DNA from: Candidatus Zixiibacteriota bacterium
GTDB taxonomy: Bacteria; Zixibacteria; MSB-5A5; SM1-73
Length of the DNA: 17,214 bases
Reading direction: 5' to 3'
Assembly (NCBI GenBank): GCA_029933635.1
Contig: JAOZNS010000034.1
Span: 1 to 17,214, forward strand
Below, one piece after another: positions 1 through 8,408 of this stretch. The notes under the pieces were generated by a model. It was not told the origin of the DNA, did no database searches, and saw nothing but the letters and a program-made list of their open reading frames with translations. A program made the translations under genes and the position numbers. Numbering within the stretch: the first letter of the stretch is position 1; the number at the start of each line of letters is the position of its first letter.

Positions 1-26
1 TAACCCACTAATTAATTAGTGGGTTA
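1..26. repeat. Perfect 26-base palindrome at window edge
   Basis: The first 26 bases are identical to their own reverse complement: the arm TAACCCACTAATT is followed by its exact complement. The palindrome contains the in-frame TAG at 17-19 that closes the upstream end of the sugar-transferase frame. It could be a genuine palindromic repeat, similar in size and AT-rich centre to the hairpins in the 15 kb region though not the same sequence. It could also be a fold-back artefact at a contig end. The sequence alone cannot decide between these. Confidence 0.8.
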
Positions 27-121
27 ACCGGCATAATGTCGAGGTCTTTTTTAAAATCATCCCGGACTTAGATGATCAGAGAAGTGGTTATCAAACATCC
101 CCTTCCCGGTCGAAACTCTTC

Positions 122-721
122 TTGAGAATCTTCCCCAGTCACATGAGAAGCTGGGAATGGTTAGTAAAAAGGTTTTTTGACGCTTTGATTTCTCTTTTGC
201 TCCTGCTGATTTTCCTCCCTATATGGGCTACAATCGCCTTTATGCTTGCCATCACTTTTAAAGCCAATCCGTTGGTTAGGGAGAGGTATGTGGGTAAGAT
301 GGGGAGAAAGCTTCGGCTTTATAAATATCGAGTCGCCCCCCATCTTTCCGGAAGTAAAGACAGACCTCCCAAAAGCCATCCTTGCTGGCTGGGGCGCTTT
401 CTGAAAAACTCAGGTCTGGATAAAGTTCCAGCTCTTCTCAACATCTTAAAAGGTGAGATGAGCCTAGTGGGTCCAGAGCCCTTAAGACCCGAAACGTTTG
501 AGAGTCTCTCAAACACTTTGCCTTTTTTGCCGAAAAGGTTAAGTGTGAAGCCGGGTCTTTTTAACCTAGCCAGAATAAGAAGAAGGTTCAAAGATTACGC
601 CGATATGGCCAAAGAAAATTTGCAGGATGATCTTTTTTATCTGGAGAACATGTCTCTTCTTTTCGACTTAAGGATAATCATGGGAGGAGCGGCATCTTTT
701 TTAAAAAAACGGCTTATTTAA
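122..721 (+). CDS. C-terminal catalytic part of a polyprenyl-phosphate sugar-1-phosphate transferase (bacterial sugar transferase family), 5'-incomplete or degenerate
   Basis: This family moves a sugar 1-phosphate from a UDP-sugar onto undecaprenyl phosphate at the inner membrane, the first step of many surface-glycan pathways. Visible are the family's entry motif KRFFD followed by a hydrophobic re-entrant helix (about residues 16-45), the VGKMGRKLRLYKYR stretch (57-70), NILKGEMSLVGPEP (107-120), VKPGL (142-146) and the ending DLFYLENMSLLFDL. The catalytic region reads GLDKVPAL, where the family normally has LDELPQL, so Asp100 is kept but the partner Glu is Lys101. GPRP has become GPEP. The TTG at 122 has no good ribosome binding site, and ATG 143 is an alternative. 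The frame is open back to base 20, and the upstream peptide (for example KIIPDLDD) resembles the linker before the catalytic domain in full-length WbaP/WcaJ-type proteins. The true gene therefore probably began upstream. serS follows after 15 bases. Confidence 0.75.
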   Translation: MRIFPSHMRSWEWLVKRFFDALISLLLLLIFLPIWATIAFMLAITFKANPLVRERYVGKMGRKLRLYKYRVAPHLSGSKDRPPKSHPCWLGRFLKNSGLDKVPALLNILKGEMSLVGPEPLRPETFESLSNTLPFLPKRLSVKPGLFNLARIRRRFKDYADMAKENLQDDLFYLENMSLLFDLRIIMGGAASFLKKRLI

Positions 722-736
722 GGAAAAGGATAAATT

Positions 737-2008
737 ATGCTGGATCTTAGATTCATCCGAGAAAACTCAGATATGGTGAGGGAGGCTATAAAAAACAAAG
801 GTGAGAAGGCAGATGTCGATCTCCTTTTGAGTCTGGACAGAAAAAGAAGATCACTTCTTATGAAGGTAGATGAGCTGAGACATCAAAAGAATGTGGTCTC
901 AGAGAAGATAGCCCAGATGAAGAAAGAAAACCGGGAGATCCGCGCAGAGATTGAGGAAATGAGAAAAGTCTCCGACCAGATTGATGCTTTGGATGAGGAG
1001 CTAAAGGAACTTGAGGAAAAGATAAAGAGGCTTCTTCTGAGTGTTCCCAATATTCCGCATGAGTCCGTGCCCATAGGTTCGGATGAGGATTCAAACGTTG
1101 TGATAAGAACCTGGGGAAAGCCTCCCCGATTTGATTTCGAACCTCGTCCCCATTGGGAGCTGGGACAGATTCTCGGAATTTTAGATTTGCCCAAAGCCGC
1201 CAAGGTGGCAGGAAGTGGATTTTTGGTCCTGACTGGAAAGGGAGCCAGGCTTCAAAGAGCTTTGATCAACTTTATGCTGGATCTGCATACTAAAAAACAC
1301 GGCTACAAAGAGATTTTGCCTCCCTTTATGGTCAACCGGGCCAGCATGACCGGCACCGGTCAGTTGCCCAAATTGGAAGAGGATATGTATCTTTGTGAGA
1401 AGGACGATTTGTTCTTGATCCCCACAGCAGAGGTTCCGGTAACCAACCTCCATCGGGAGGAGAACCTGAAGGAGGATGATTTGCCTATCTATTACACCGC
1501 CTATTCCGCCTGCTTCCGAAGGGAGGCGGGGGCCTATGGAAAAGACACCCGGGGAATGATTAGGGTGCATCAATTCGATAAAGTGGAACTGGTTAAGTTT
1601 GTAAAACCGGACACCTCCTATGAGGAGCTGGAGAACTTGGTGAAAGATGCAGAGGAGGTGCTTCAACTTTTGAACCTTCCCTATCGGGTAAGGGTGCTCT
1701 GCACGGGGGATTTAAGCTTTGCCGCAGCCAAATGTTATGATATCGAAGCCTGGGCTTCAGGTGTGGAGAAATATCTGGAGGTATCCTCCTGCAGCAACTT
1801 CGAGGATTTCCAAGCAAGAAGGATGGGAGTTAGGTTTCGTCCCAAGGGCGTAGGAAAACTTCAATATGTCCATACCTTGAACGGCTCCGGGGTGGCTTTA
1901 CCCAGAACAATGATTGCCCTTTTGGAGAATTGCCAGACTGAACAGGGAACGGTTATCATCCCGGAAGTTCTGAGACCTTATATGGACGGGATTGAGGAGA
2001 TAAAATAA
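737..2008 (+). CDS. serS: Seryl-tRNA synthetase
   Basis: This cytoplasmic class II aminoacyl-tRNA synthetase attaches serine to tRNA-Ser (and to tRNA-Sec where present). The 423 residues match the usual bacterial length. The N-terminus (about 1-110) is a charged heptad-rich coiled-coil arm (for example EEMRKVSDQIDALDEELKEL) that grips the long variable arm of tRNA-Ser. The catalytic domain has the serine-binding TAE (230-232), motif 2 (FRREAGAYGKDTRGM at 260-274, then RVHQFDKVE) and motif 3 (GSGVALPRTMIALLEN, 383-398). SCSNFEDFQARR (351-362) is also typical. ATG 737 is preceded by AAGGAAAAGG about 7 bases upstream. The gene lies 15 bases after the sugar transferase and 101 bases before the kinase; no functional link to either is evident. 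It appears intact. Confidence 0.98.
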   Translation: MLDLRFIRENSDMVREAIKNKGEKADVDLLLSLDRKRRSLLMKVDELRHQKNVVSEKIAQMKKENREIRAEIEEMRKVSDQIDALDEELKELEEKIKRLLLSVPNIPHESVPIGSDEDSNVVIRTWGKPPRFDFEPRPHWELGQILGILDLPKAAKVAGSGFLVLTGKGARLQRALINFMLDLHTKKHGYKEILPPFMVNRASMTGTGQLPKLEEDMYLCEKDDLFLIPTAEVPVTNLHREENLKEDDLPIYYTAYSACFRREAGAYGKDTRGMIRVHQFDKVELVKFVKPDTSYEELENLVKDAEEVLQLLNLPYRVRVLCTGDLSFAAAKCYDIEAWASGVEKYLEVSSCSNFEDFQARRMGVRFRPKGVGKLQYVHTLNGSGVALPRTMIALLENCQTEQGTVIIPEVLRPYMDGIEEIK

Positions 2009-2109
2009 GCTGGTTCAATTCAGTCGGTGAAACTGCCACTTCTTTGTTTACCTTATAAAGCCAATCTTATTAGCAGTTAGACATCTTCTCAGGAAATGGT
2101 ATTGTAAAG

Positions 2110-3363
2110 GTGAAAAGAAAGAGAAAGGAAAAATATCTGGGCAGTTATCATGAGTGGCCTTTGTGGTTCAAAGGCTTTCTGGTCTCCGGCATCGTTTTGA
2201 TTGCTGGTGTGTTTTTCTTCTACACCCAGACCATCATTTCCCAGATAAAGGAGAACTCCCGAAGGGTCATGAATACCTACGCTAAGCTTTGGCAACTGGC
2301 AGCGTCAGCTCCCACCGGTGGCGCTGAGATTGATGTTATCTTCGAGGAGATCATTCAAAAGAGTGATTTTCCCATAGTGGTCACCGATGCAAAAGGAGAA
2401 CTGCAAGCTTGGCGGGGTGTGGGCGTGGAGTGGGACGACACCACCTATATGAGTAGGGAAAAGCTGAAAAAGATGGTAAAAAAGATGGATAAACACAGAA
2501 AGCCGATACCCATCTATTTTGGAACCAGGCGAGAGGTGATAAATTATCTACACTATGGAGATCCGGTGTTGATTTCCCAATTGAAGATAATGAGCTTGGT
2601 GGAGGTGGGGCTTTTGACTTTGTTTATTTTGATCGCATTCATAACTTTCAGGAACATTAAGATGGCGGAACAACGCACCATCTGGGTGGGAATGGCAAAG
2701 GAGACCGCCCATCAACTGGGAACACCAATCTCATCCCTCTTGGGATGGCTGGAGCTTTTGAAGATGAGGGGTCAACCGCAAAGCCAGAGAAGGGGAGACG
2801 ATTCTGACTTGTCCTTTGAGCAAATAGCAGAGAGGATGAGATCGGACCTTCATAGGTTGGGAAAGATAGCTAACCGTTTTGAACAGATTGGATCAATCCC
2901 AGAGCTGAAGCCCACAGATCTAAATGCCGTGGTAGCTGAGGCGACAGCTTACTTCCGGCAAAGGCTGCCGCATAAAGGTTCGGGAGTGACCATAAAGGAT
3001 AGCTTAGGTTCTCTGGTGCCAGCTAAAGCTAATGCTGAGCTGATCAGCTGGGTGGTGGAAAACCTGATTAAAAATTCGCTGGAGTCGGTAGAGTCCCGAG
3101 AGGGAATGATCGAGGTCTCCACCTCTCTGGATAAGGAGAAAAAGACTGTCAATATCGAGGTGACCGATAATGGAAGGGGAATCCCTTTCCGCCTGCAGAA
3201 GAAAATCTTCAAGCCAGGTTATACCACCAAAAAGAGAGGGTGGGGGCTGGGATTGTCCCTGGCCAAAAGAATAGTGGAAGAATATCATCAGGGCAGGATC
3301 TTTCTGAAGGAATCCATCCCCCGTCAAAGAACCACCATCAGAATTTGTATACCCATTGGATAA
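2110..3363 (+). CDS. Membrane-bound sensor histidine kinase, orphan
   Basis: This is the sensor kinase of a two-component system, which autophosphorylates on histidine in response to an unidentified signal. The 417 residues show an N-terminal transmembrane helix (about 20-42), an extracytoplasmic segment of about 115 residues (44-158), a second helix (about 159-180) and then the HisKA-like box AKETAHQLGTPISSLLGW with the predicted phospho-acceptor His201. The ATP-binding domain has the N box (WVVENLIKNSLESVE, 314-328), the G1 box VTDNGRGIPF (351-360), an F-box-like KIFKPGYTTK and the G2 motif GWGLGLSLAKRI (377-388). The sensor region matches no domain I can name. GTG 2110 is the start that keeps the first helix; AGGAAATGG lies upstream. 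No response regulator is encoded in the window, so the partner must be elsewhere. A 165-base gap separates it from lnt. Confidence 0.93.
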   Translation: MKRKRKEKYLGSYHEWPLWFKGFLVSGIVLIAGVFFFYTQTIISQIKENSRRVMNTYAKLWQLAASAPTGGAEIDVIFEEIIQKSDFPIVVTDAKGELQAWRGVGVEWDDTTYMSREKLKKMVKKMDKHRKPIPIYFGTRREVINYLHYGDPVLISQLKIMSLVEVGLLTLFILIAFITFRNIKMAEQRTIWVGMAKETAHQLGTPISSLLGWLELLKMRGQPQSQRRGDDSDLSFEQIAERMRSDLHRLGKIANRFEQIGSIPELKPTDLNAVVAEATAYFRQRLPHKGSGVTIKDSLGSLVPAKANAELISWVVENLIKNSLESVESREGMIEVSTSLDKEKKTVNIEVTDNGRGIPFRLQKKIFKPGYTTKKRGWGLGLSLAKRIVEEYHQGRIFLKESIPRQRTTIRICIPIG

Positions 3364-3528
3364 AGGAGAACTTATAATTGTTCGCCTCCATCAGTTTCAC
3401 TATTTAAAGGAAACCCACTCAGTTTATTCAAGCACTTCGTATAAAATCTTTGTGAAGAAGAATCCTTCCTCAATAAATTCTATCTTTGAATTCTGTTCCT
3501 TCGTCTTTTTACGAACTCCCTCTGACCC

Positions 3529-5040
3529 ATGAATAAAAAAGATTTTTACCTGACATCTCTTTCTGCCTTTTTATTCAGCTTAGCCTTTCCTCCTTTGCCT
3601 CTGGGTTTTGTAGCATACTTCTGTTTGGTTCCTTTACTTGTTGCTCTGGAGAAGAAAAGCCGGACTTCCGGCTTCAGGATAGGGTATTTTTTTGGTTTGA
3701 TCTCCAACTCGGCTTTGCTTTTCTGGGTGGGATGGGCCACAGTGCCCGGAACGGTGGCAGCCATCTTCCTTTTGTGCTTATATACTGCCATCCTTTGCTG
3801 GGTTTACACCGCGATGCAAAAAAGATGGAAAAATCAGGCGATATTTTTCTTCCCCTTTCTTGGGGTAGCAATGGAATATGTGAGATCTTTGACTGAAATA
3901 TCCTTTCCCTGGCTCAATCTCTCATATACTCAGACTTATTATCCAATGCTGATTCAATATGCTTCTTTAGGAGGAAACTATGCGGTCTCCTTCTGGATCT
4001 TGTGGTTGAACGTGCTGATCTTTATTTGTTTGAGGCGAAAAAAAAGTTTAAGACAGGTGATTCTCCCGTTTGCCATTTTAGTAACTTTGCCTTATATTCA
4101 TGGTTCGTGGGTGGTGTCTGAAAAAAACGAAAGAGAAAAAATCAAAATCGCTCTGCTCCAGGGCAATATCGAACCAAAAATTAAATGGGACCAAAGGTTT
4201 TTGGATTATAATATCCAGACCTATATAGATATGAGTAAAAAGGCGGCTGAAGATCGGGTGGATCTGATAATCTGGCCGGAAACCGCGGCCCCCTGCTATC
4301 TGGCGGCAGAGTCGGTCTATTTTGCCCGAGTTCAGCAAACTTGCGATGAGCTGAATATCCCTCTTTTGGTGGGAACCAACGATTATCAGGTAAGCTCCCG
4401 GGGGAAGATCAGATATTATAATTCCGCCTTTCTTTTCACACCCCACGGAGGTTATCCTCCAGTGTATAACAAGATACATCTGGTCCCCTTCAGCGAGAAG
4501 ATACCCTACGATCAGATATTTCATATCTCGGATAAGGTTCAGCTGGGACAATCAGACTTCTCCAGCGGAGAAGAACTTACCATATTTGAAATTCCTCAAG
4601 GAAGATTTTCCACGTTAATCTGCTTTGAGTCAGTTTATCCAACTTTGGTGAGGAATTTCGTTAACCGGGGAGCCCAATTTCTGGTTAACATAACCAACGA
4701 TGGTTGGTTTGGCAAAACCCATGGACCATTTCAACATGCCCAGATTGCAGTTTTTCGGGCAATAGAGAATCGAATCTCAATCGCCCGCTGTGCCAACACG
4801 GGGGTATCCATGTTTATCGACCCTTATGGTCGAGTAAAACAGGCAAGTTCCATATTTGTAAGATCCATTTTGATAGATGAAATACCGGTCAAGCAAACCG
4901 GAAAGACTTTTTATGCTAAATACGGAGATCGGTTTGCTCAACTCTGTTGTTTGATCAGCTTGGTGGTGGTGCTTTTTTGTATCTTTTCAAAGATCTCGAA
5001 AAATCAACCAACTGAAAAGTGGAGAATTCAAGAACGATAA
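3529..5040 (+). CDS. lnt: Apolipoprotein N-acyltransferase
   Basis: Lnt adds the third acyl chain, from phospholipid, to the N-terminal diacylglyceryl-cysteine of lipoproteins in the inner membrane, typically a prerequisite for transport to the outer membrane. The 503 residues match the family. The N-terminal 190 or so residues carry several hydrophobic helices, followed by a nitrilase-like periplasmic domain starting near IKIALLQGNIEP (205-216). The catalytic triad is visible: Glu251 (IIWPETAAP), Lys315 (YNKIHLVPFSE) and Cys365 (LICFESVYP). The downstream NITNDGWFG and AIENRISIARCANTG are family signatures. A last membrane helix lies at about 469-488. ATG 3529 is the first good start; no strong ribosome binding site is seen upstream. 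The 3' end overlaps the next gene by 22 bases, which suggests co-translation. Confidence 0.97.
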   Translation: MNKKDFYLTSLSAFLFSLAFPPLPLGFVAYFCLVPLLVALEKKSRTSGFRIGYFFGLISNSALLFWVGWATVPGTVAAIFLLCLYTAILCWVYTAMQKRWKNQAIFFFPFLGVAMEYVRSLTEISFPWLNLSYTQTYYPMLIQYASLGGNYAVSFWILWLNVLIFICLRRKKSLRQVILPFAILVTLPYIHGSWVVSEKNEREKIKIALLQGNIEPKIKWDQRFLDYNIQTYIDMSKKAAEDRVDLIIWPETAAPCYLAAESVYFARVQQTCDELNIPLLVGTNDYQVSSRGKIRYYNSAFLFTPHGGYPPVYNKIHLVPFSEKIPYDQIFHISDKVQLGQSDFSSGEELTIFEIPQGRFSTLICFESVYPTLVRNFVNRGAQFLVNITNDGWFGKTHGPFQHAQIAVFRAIENRISIARCANTGVSMFIDPYGRVKQASSIFVRSILIDEIPVKQTGKTFYAKYGDRFAQLCCLISLVVVLFCIFSKISKNQPTEKWRIQER

Positions 5041-7247
5041 ACAGAAAATTGTGGCTATTGGGGTGGGTCCTCTTTGTTTTTCTTTTTAGACTCAGCTTTT
5101 CCGGAACAGGAGATTGGACCACCTATACCAACATGAACTATATCACTGAGGTGCTTCTCGATGGTGAGAAGCTCTGGTGTGCTACCACTGGAGGGGCGGT
5201 AATCTTAAACATAAATGATGGAAGCTTGGACAAACTTACCAACGTGGATGGGCTGGGAGGAAATCAGCTTTATTCTCTGACGGTTGATTCGGGTGGAGGT
5301 TTCTGGTTGGGTGCCCAAAATGGGACTTTAACTAAATACCAACTTGAAGAGAACACTTGGAAGGTCTACAATTTCATTGATAGGGATGGAAGCAGATTGC
5401 GCATTAACCATATTGTTCCCGACGGAGATAGATTGTGGATAGCTACGGATGCAGGGGTTTCTCTTTTTTTGATATACAAACATGGAGGGGAGATCAAGGA
5501 GACATACAGGCGCTTAGGCGAGCATTTACAGGGTGGTGAGGAGGCAAACGCAATTCATCTGATGGGGAAAAAGGTATGGGTGGGGTTAACAGGTGGGGTG
5601 GCAACTGCTGATAGAAATGATCCCAATTTATTGGATCCTTCCCGCTGGTTCTCCTTTACCACCGAAAGCTCGCTTGGCTTGGCTAATGATACGGTCAATT
5701 GTGTAACAGATATGGACAGCTACATAGTCATTGGAACAAAAAAAGGAGTGTATCAATTCGACCCCTCCGATTCAACCTGGCATTCCTTGGGTCTTGAAGA
5801 TCGAATAATCAACGACTTGAACTATTTTGACCAGAAGCTTTATGCCGCCACCAATGCTGGAATCTATGTGTATGAGGATCAAACCTGGAGCAAAATTTCC
5901 ACCGAGGGTCTTCTCCTTAGCTATTTTAACTCCCTGATCATCGACGGGAAAGGGACGATCTGGGCGGGGACGGCGGGATATGGGATATCAGCTTACGATG
6001 GTTCCGGATGGGAAAATTACAGGATCGATGGTCCGCCAGCTAATCTTTTTCTGGACATGGAGATGGACGATGATGGAAATCTGTGGTGCGCCCAAGGACG
6101 ATATAAGGCAAGCTTATTTGATCAGGAAGTCTGGATCTCACTTGATACCGTTCCAGAGATCGGTAGACATTCGATACAGGCGGTGGAGAAAGACCTTCAG
6201 GGCAACATCTGGTTTTCCAGCTGGGGTGGAGGGGTGACCAAGCATGAACCAGACTCCAACTGGATAAGATATACCGAAGAGAATAGCCCCCTGAAAGGTG
6301 TGTTAGCCAATCCCGCCTATGTGGTGGTGAACGATATAACCATGGATGAGAAGGGAAATCGCTGGTTCCCCAATTGGGAAGCCTTGGATTCCACCCGAGT
6401 GGTATGCTCACCCGCACAGAGTGAAACCATGTGGGTGGTTTTTTATGAGCAGGACGGGATAAGATCTGAACTTATGCCCAGAGTTTTGGCCAAAGAGGGA
6501 CATCTTTATATCTGCACTCAGGATAACGGGCTTTTCGACTACGATTATAACTGGACGCTCGATGATAAGGATGACGATCAGGTTATCCACTATACCAAAA
6601 AAGATCATCACCTTTCGGACGATGCGGTGTGGTGCGTCAATGTGGACAAAGATGGAGTCCTTTGGACCGGAACCTCCAGCGGGCTGGATAAATTCGATCC
6701 AGATTTTGAAAGATTCAGATCTGTTCCTTTACCTGATCTTCTAGGTCCGCAGGTTAACGATATTGCGGTGGATGAAAGGAACAACAAATGGATTGCCACC
6801 TCCAACGGATTAGGGAAGATAAACTCCAAAGGTGAGTTTGTTGAAGTCTTCACCACCTTCAACAGCAAGTTATGCGCCAATAACGTTCTCAGGCTCAAAA
6901 TCGACAGAAGGACGGGAGATGTATGGGTGGGAACAGACAACGGTCTTTCCCGATTTGAATCCGGAGTTGGGGCGCCGGCAGAAAATCTCTCTAAGGTGAT
7001 ACCCTTCCCTAATCCTTTTCTGGTTCGAAATGGAACCGAAAGGCTCACCTTTGACCGATTGCCCTATGAGGCTGAGGTGAGGATCTTTACCATAGCTGGG
7101 GAACTGATCAAGAAGATAGAATCTGGTAACCAGTGGGATGGAAGAAATCAGGCTGGCGAGCTGGTGGCAAGCGGGGTATATCTTTTTCATATTCAAAGTC
7201 CCTTCAGTGAAAGCGCGACGGGAAAGATTGCCGTGATCCGGGAATAA
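5019..7247 (+). CDS. Secreted beta-propeller (Reg_prop-like repeat) protein with C-terminal FlgD-like/sorting domain
   Basis: This is an exported protein of 742 residues. A signal peptide or anchor is visible at about 9-29 (RKLWLLGWVLFVFLFRLSFS). The body consists of many repeats built on the pattern 'LW.AT..G' plus 'F....W': LWCATTGGAVIL (52-63), FWLGAQNGTLTKY (95-107), LWIATDAGVSLF (139-150), IWAGTAGYGISAY (314-326), IWFSSWGGGVTKH (397-409), LWTGTSSGLDKF (548-559), WIATSNGL (591-598) and VWVGTDNGLSRF (635-646). These resemble the two-component-regulator propeller repeats that fold as blades. The C-terminus (about 660-742) has FPNPF, VRIFTIAGELIKKI, WDGRNQAGELVASGVYLFHI and GKIAVIRE, as in FlgD-like or type IX secretion sorting domains. 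GTG 5019 overlaps lnt by 22 bases and has only a weak ribosome binding site; TTG 5049 is an alternative. Function is unknown; a surface or ligand-binding role is inferred. Confidence 0.88.
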   Translation: MENSRTINRKLWLLGWVLFVFLFRLSFSGTGDWTTYTNMNYITEVLLDGEKLWCATTGGAVILNINDGSLDKLTNVDGLGGNQLYSLTVDSGGGFWLGAQNGTLTKYQLEENTWKVYNFIDRDGSRLRINHIVPDGDRLWIATDAGVSLFLIYKHGGEIKETYRRLGEHLQGGEEANAIHLMGKKVWVGLTGGVATADRNDPNLLDPSRWFSFTTESSLGLANDTVNCVTDMDSYIVIGTKKGVYQFDPSDSTWHSLGLEDRIINDLNYFDQKLYAATNAGIYVYEDQTWSKISTEGLLLSYFNSLIIDGKGTIWAGTAGYGISAYDGSGWENYRIDGPPANLFLDMEMDDDGNLWCAQGRYKASLFDQEVWISLDTVPEIGRHSIQAVEKDLQGNIWFSSWGGGVTKHEPDSNWIRYTEENSPLKGVLANPAYVVVNDITMDEKGNRWFPNWEALDSTRVVCSPAQSETMWVVFYEQDGIRSELMPRVLAKEGHLYICTQDNGLFDYDYNWTLDDKDDDQVIHYTKKDHHLSDDAVWCVNVDKDGVLWTGTSSGLDKFDPDFERFRSVPLPDLLGPQVNDIAVDERNNKWIATSNGLGKINSKGEFVEVFTTFNSKLCANNVLRLKIDRRTGDVWVGTDNGLSRFESGVGAPAENLSKVIPFPNPFLVRNGTERLTFDRLPYEAEVRIFTIAGELIKKIESGNQWDGRNQAGELVASGVYLFHIQSPFSESATGKIAVIRE

Positions 7248-7313
7248 AGGGTCATATCTTCATGGCACTGGATCTCCATTATCAGTTGATTCAATCCATT
7301 TTCAGATCGCTAT

Positions 7314-8408
7314 ATGAGAATCCTTTTCCTTTCCGATGGGGGAAGCTACCATACCCAGAGATGGGTGAACTATTTCGCCCTACGAGGACACCGATGCTTT
7401 CTGATCACCCTGGATAAGGGATTTGAAACCAAAGCTGAGGAATTCTTGATTGAAACAAAACTTCTCCCCAACTTCTTGAAATATCCACTCTCTTTTTTCA
7501 AGATAAAAAGGATTGCAGAAAAGATAAAGCCAGATTTGGTGAATGCGCATTTTCTACCCAATTATGGCTTTATCGGGGCTTTGCTCAATCTTCATCCGCT
7601 GGTGATCTCCACTTGGGGATCGGATGTCTTGGTCTCTCCACGAAAGTCTTTGCTCCATAGGTTAAGAGCAGAATTCGTTCTCAGGAGGGCTGATCTGGTT
7701 ACCACCGATGCGATCGTTACCGCTAAAACTGTATGTAAATTGGGTGTGGAGAAGGAAAAAGTGTTGGTCACTCCAATGGGGGTAGAAAGAGACCTGATAG
7801 GGGGGCGAAAGAAAAGGCAAAAGCCCTACCTTTTGGTGTTAAGCAATAGAAGATTGGAGCCTCTATATGATGTAGCCACCCTTTTGAAGGCTATCCCTCT
7901 GGTGATAGGACGAACAGAAAGGGAGGTAAAATTTATCATATTGGGGGAAGGGAGTCAAAAAAGCCCTCTGGTCGGTCTGGCTAAAAAGCTGAAAATTAAA
8001 AGTTACGTGGAGTTCAAAGGGGTGGTTTCCAGGGAGAGTTTATTGAAATACTACCAAGATTCCGATATTTATGTTTCCACCTCCCTCTCAGATTCTACCT
8101 CCGTCTCCCTTTTGGAGGCTATGAGTTTCGGCTTAGTCCCCATCGTGACTGATATCCTTGGAAATCGAGAGTGGATCGAAGATCAAAAAAATGGATTTTT
8201 ATTCCCTGCATCGGACCACAAGGCGCTGGCAGATAAGATCACGTACTTGGTGAATCAATTTGTCCATTGGAAAGAATTTAGGGAAAAAAATCTTAAGCTC
8301 ATCCAGCATGAGGCGGTATGGGAGGACAATATGAGGGGAGTGGAAGAAAGATTTAATAAAATGATAAGTTTGGATCGCAATTCAAATCTGCAATGGATCA
8401 AAAAATGA
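7314..8408 (+). CDS. GT4-family glycosyltransferase (GT-B fold)
   Basis: This is a retaining glycosyltransferase of 364 residues, likely adding a sugar from a nucleotide donor to a surface polysaccharide or glycolipid. The N-terminal half begins MRILFLSDGGSYHTQRWVNYF, typical of GT4 proteins, with ISTWGSDVL (98-106) next to the acceptor side. The C-terminal GT1-type donor domain (about 170-340) has VKFIILGEGS (205-214), VEFKGVVSRESLLKYY (232-247) and SLSDSTSVSLLEAMSFGLVPI (257-277). The last carries the second Glu (Glu268) of the EX7E-type motif, while the position of the first is Asp260 or Ser. ATG 7314 lies 66 bases after the propeller gene with no strong ribosome binding site. Its stop overlaps the next start in ATGA at 8405-8408. 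Donor and acceptor cannot be read from the sequence. Confidence 0.92.
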   Translation: MRILFLSDGGSYHTQRWVNYFALRGHRCFLITLDKGFETKAEEFLIETKLLPNFLKYPLSFFKIKRIAEKIKPDLVNAHFLPNYGFIGALLNLHPLVISTWGSDVLVSPRKSLLHRLRAEFVLRRADLVTTDAIVTAKTVCKLGVEKEKVLVTPMGVERDLIGGRKKRQKPYLLVLSNRRLEPLYDVATLLKAIPLVIGRTEREVKFIILGEGSQKSPLVGLAKKLKIKSYVEFKGVVSRESLLKYYQDSDIYVSTSLSDSTSVSLLEAMSFGLVPIVTDILGNREWIEDQKNGFLFPASDHKALADKITYLVNQFVHWKEFREKNLKLIQHEAVWEDNMRGVEERFNKMISLDRNSNLQWIKK

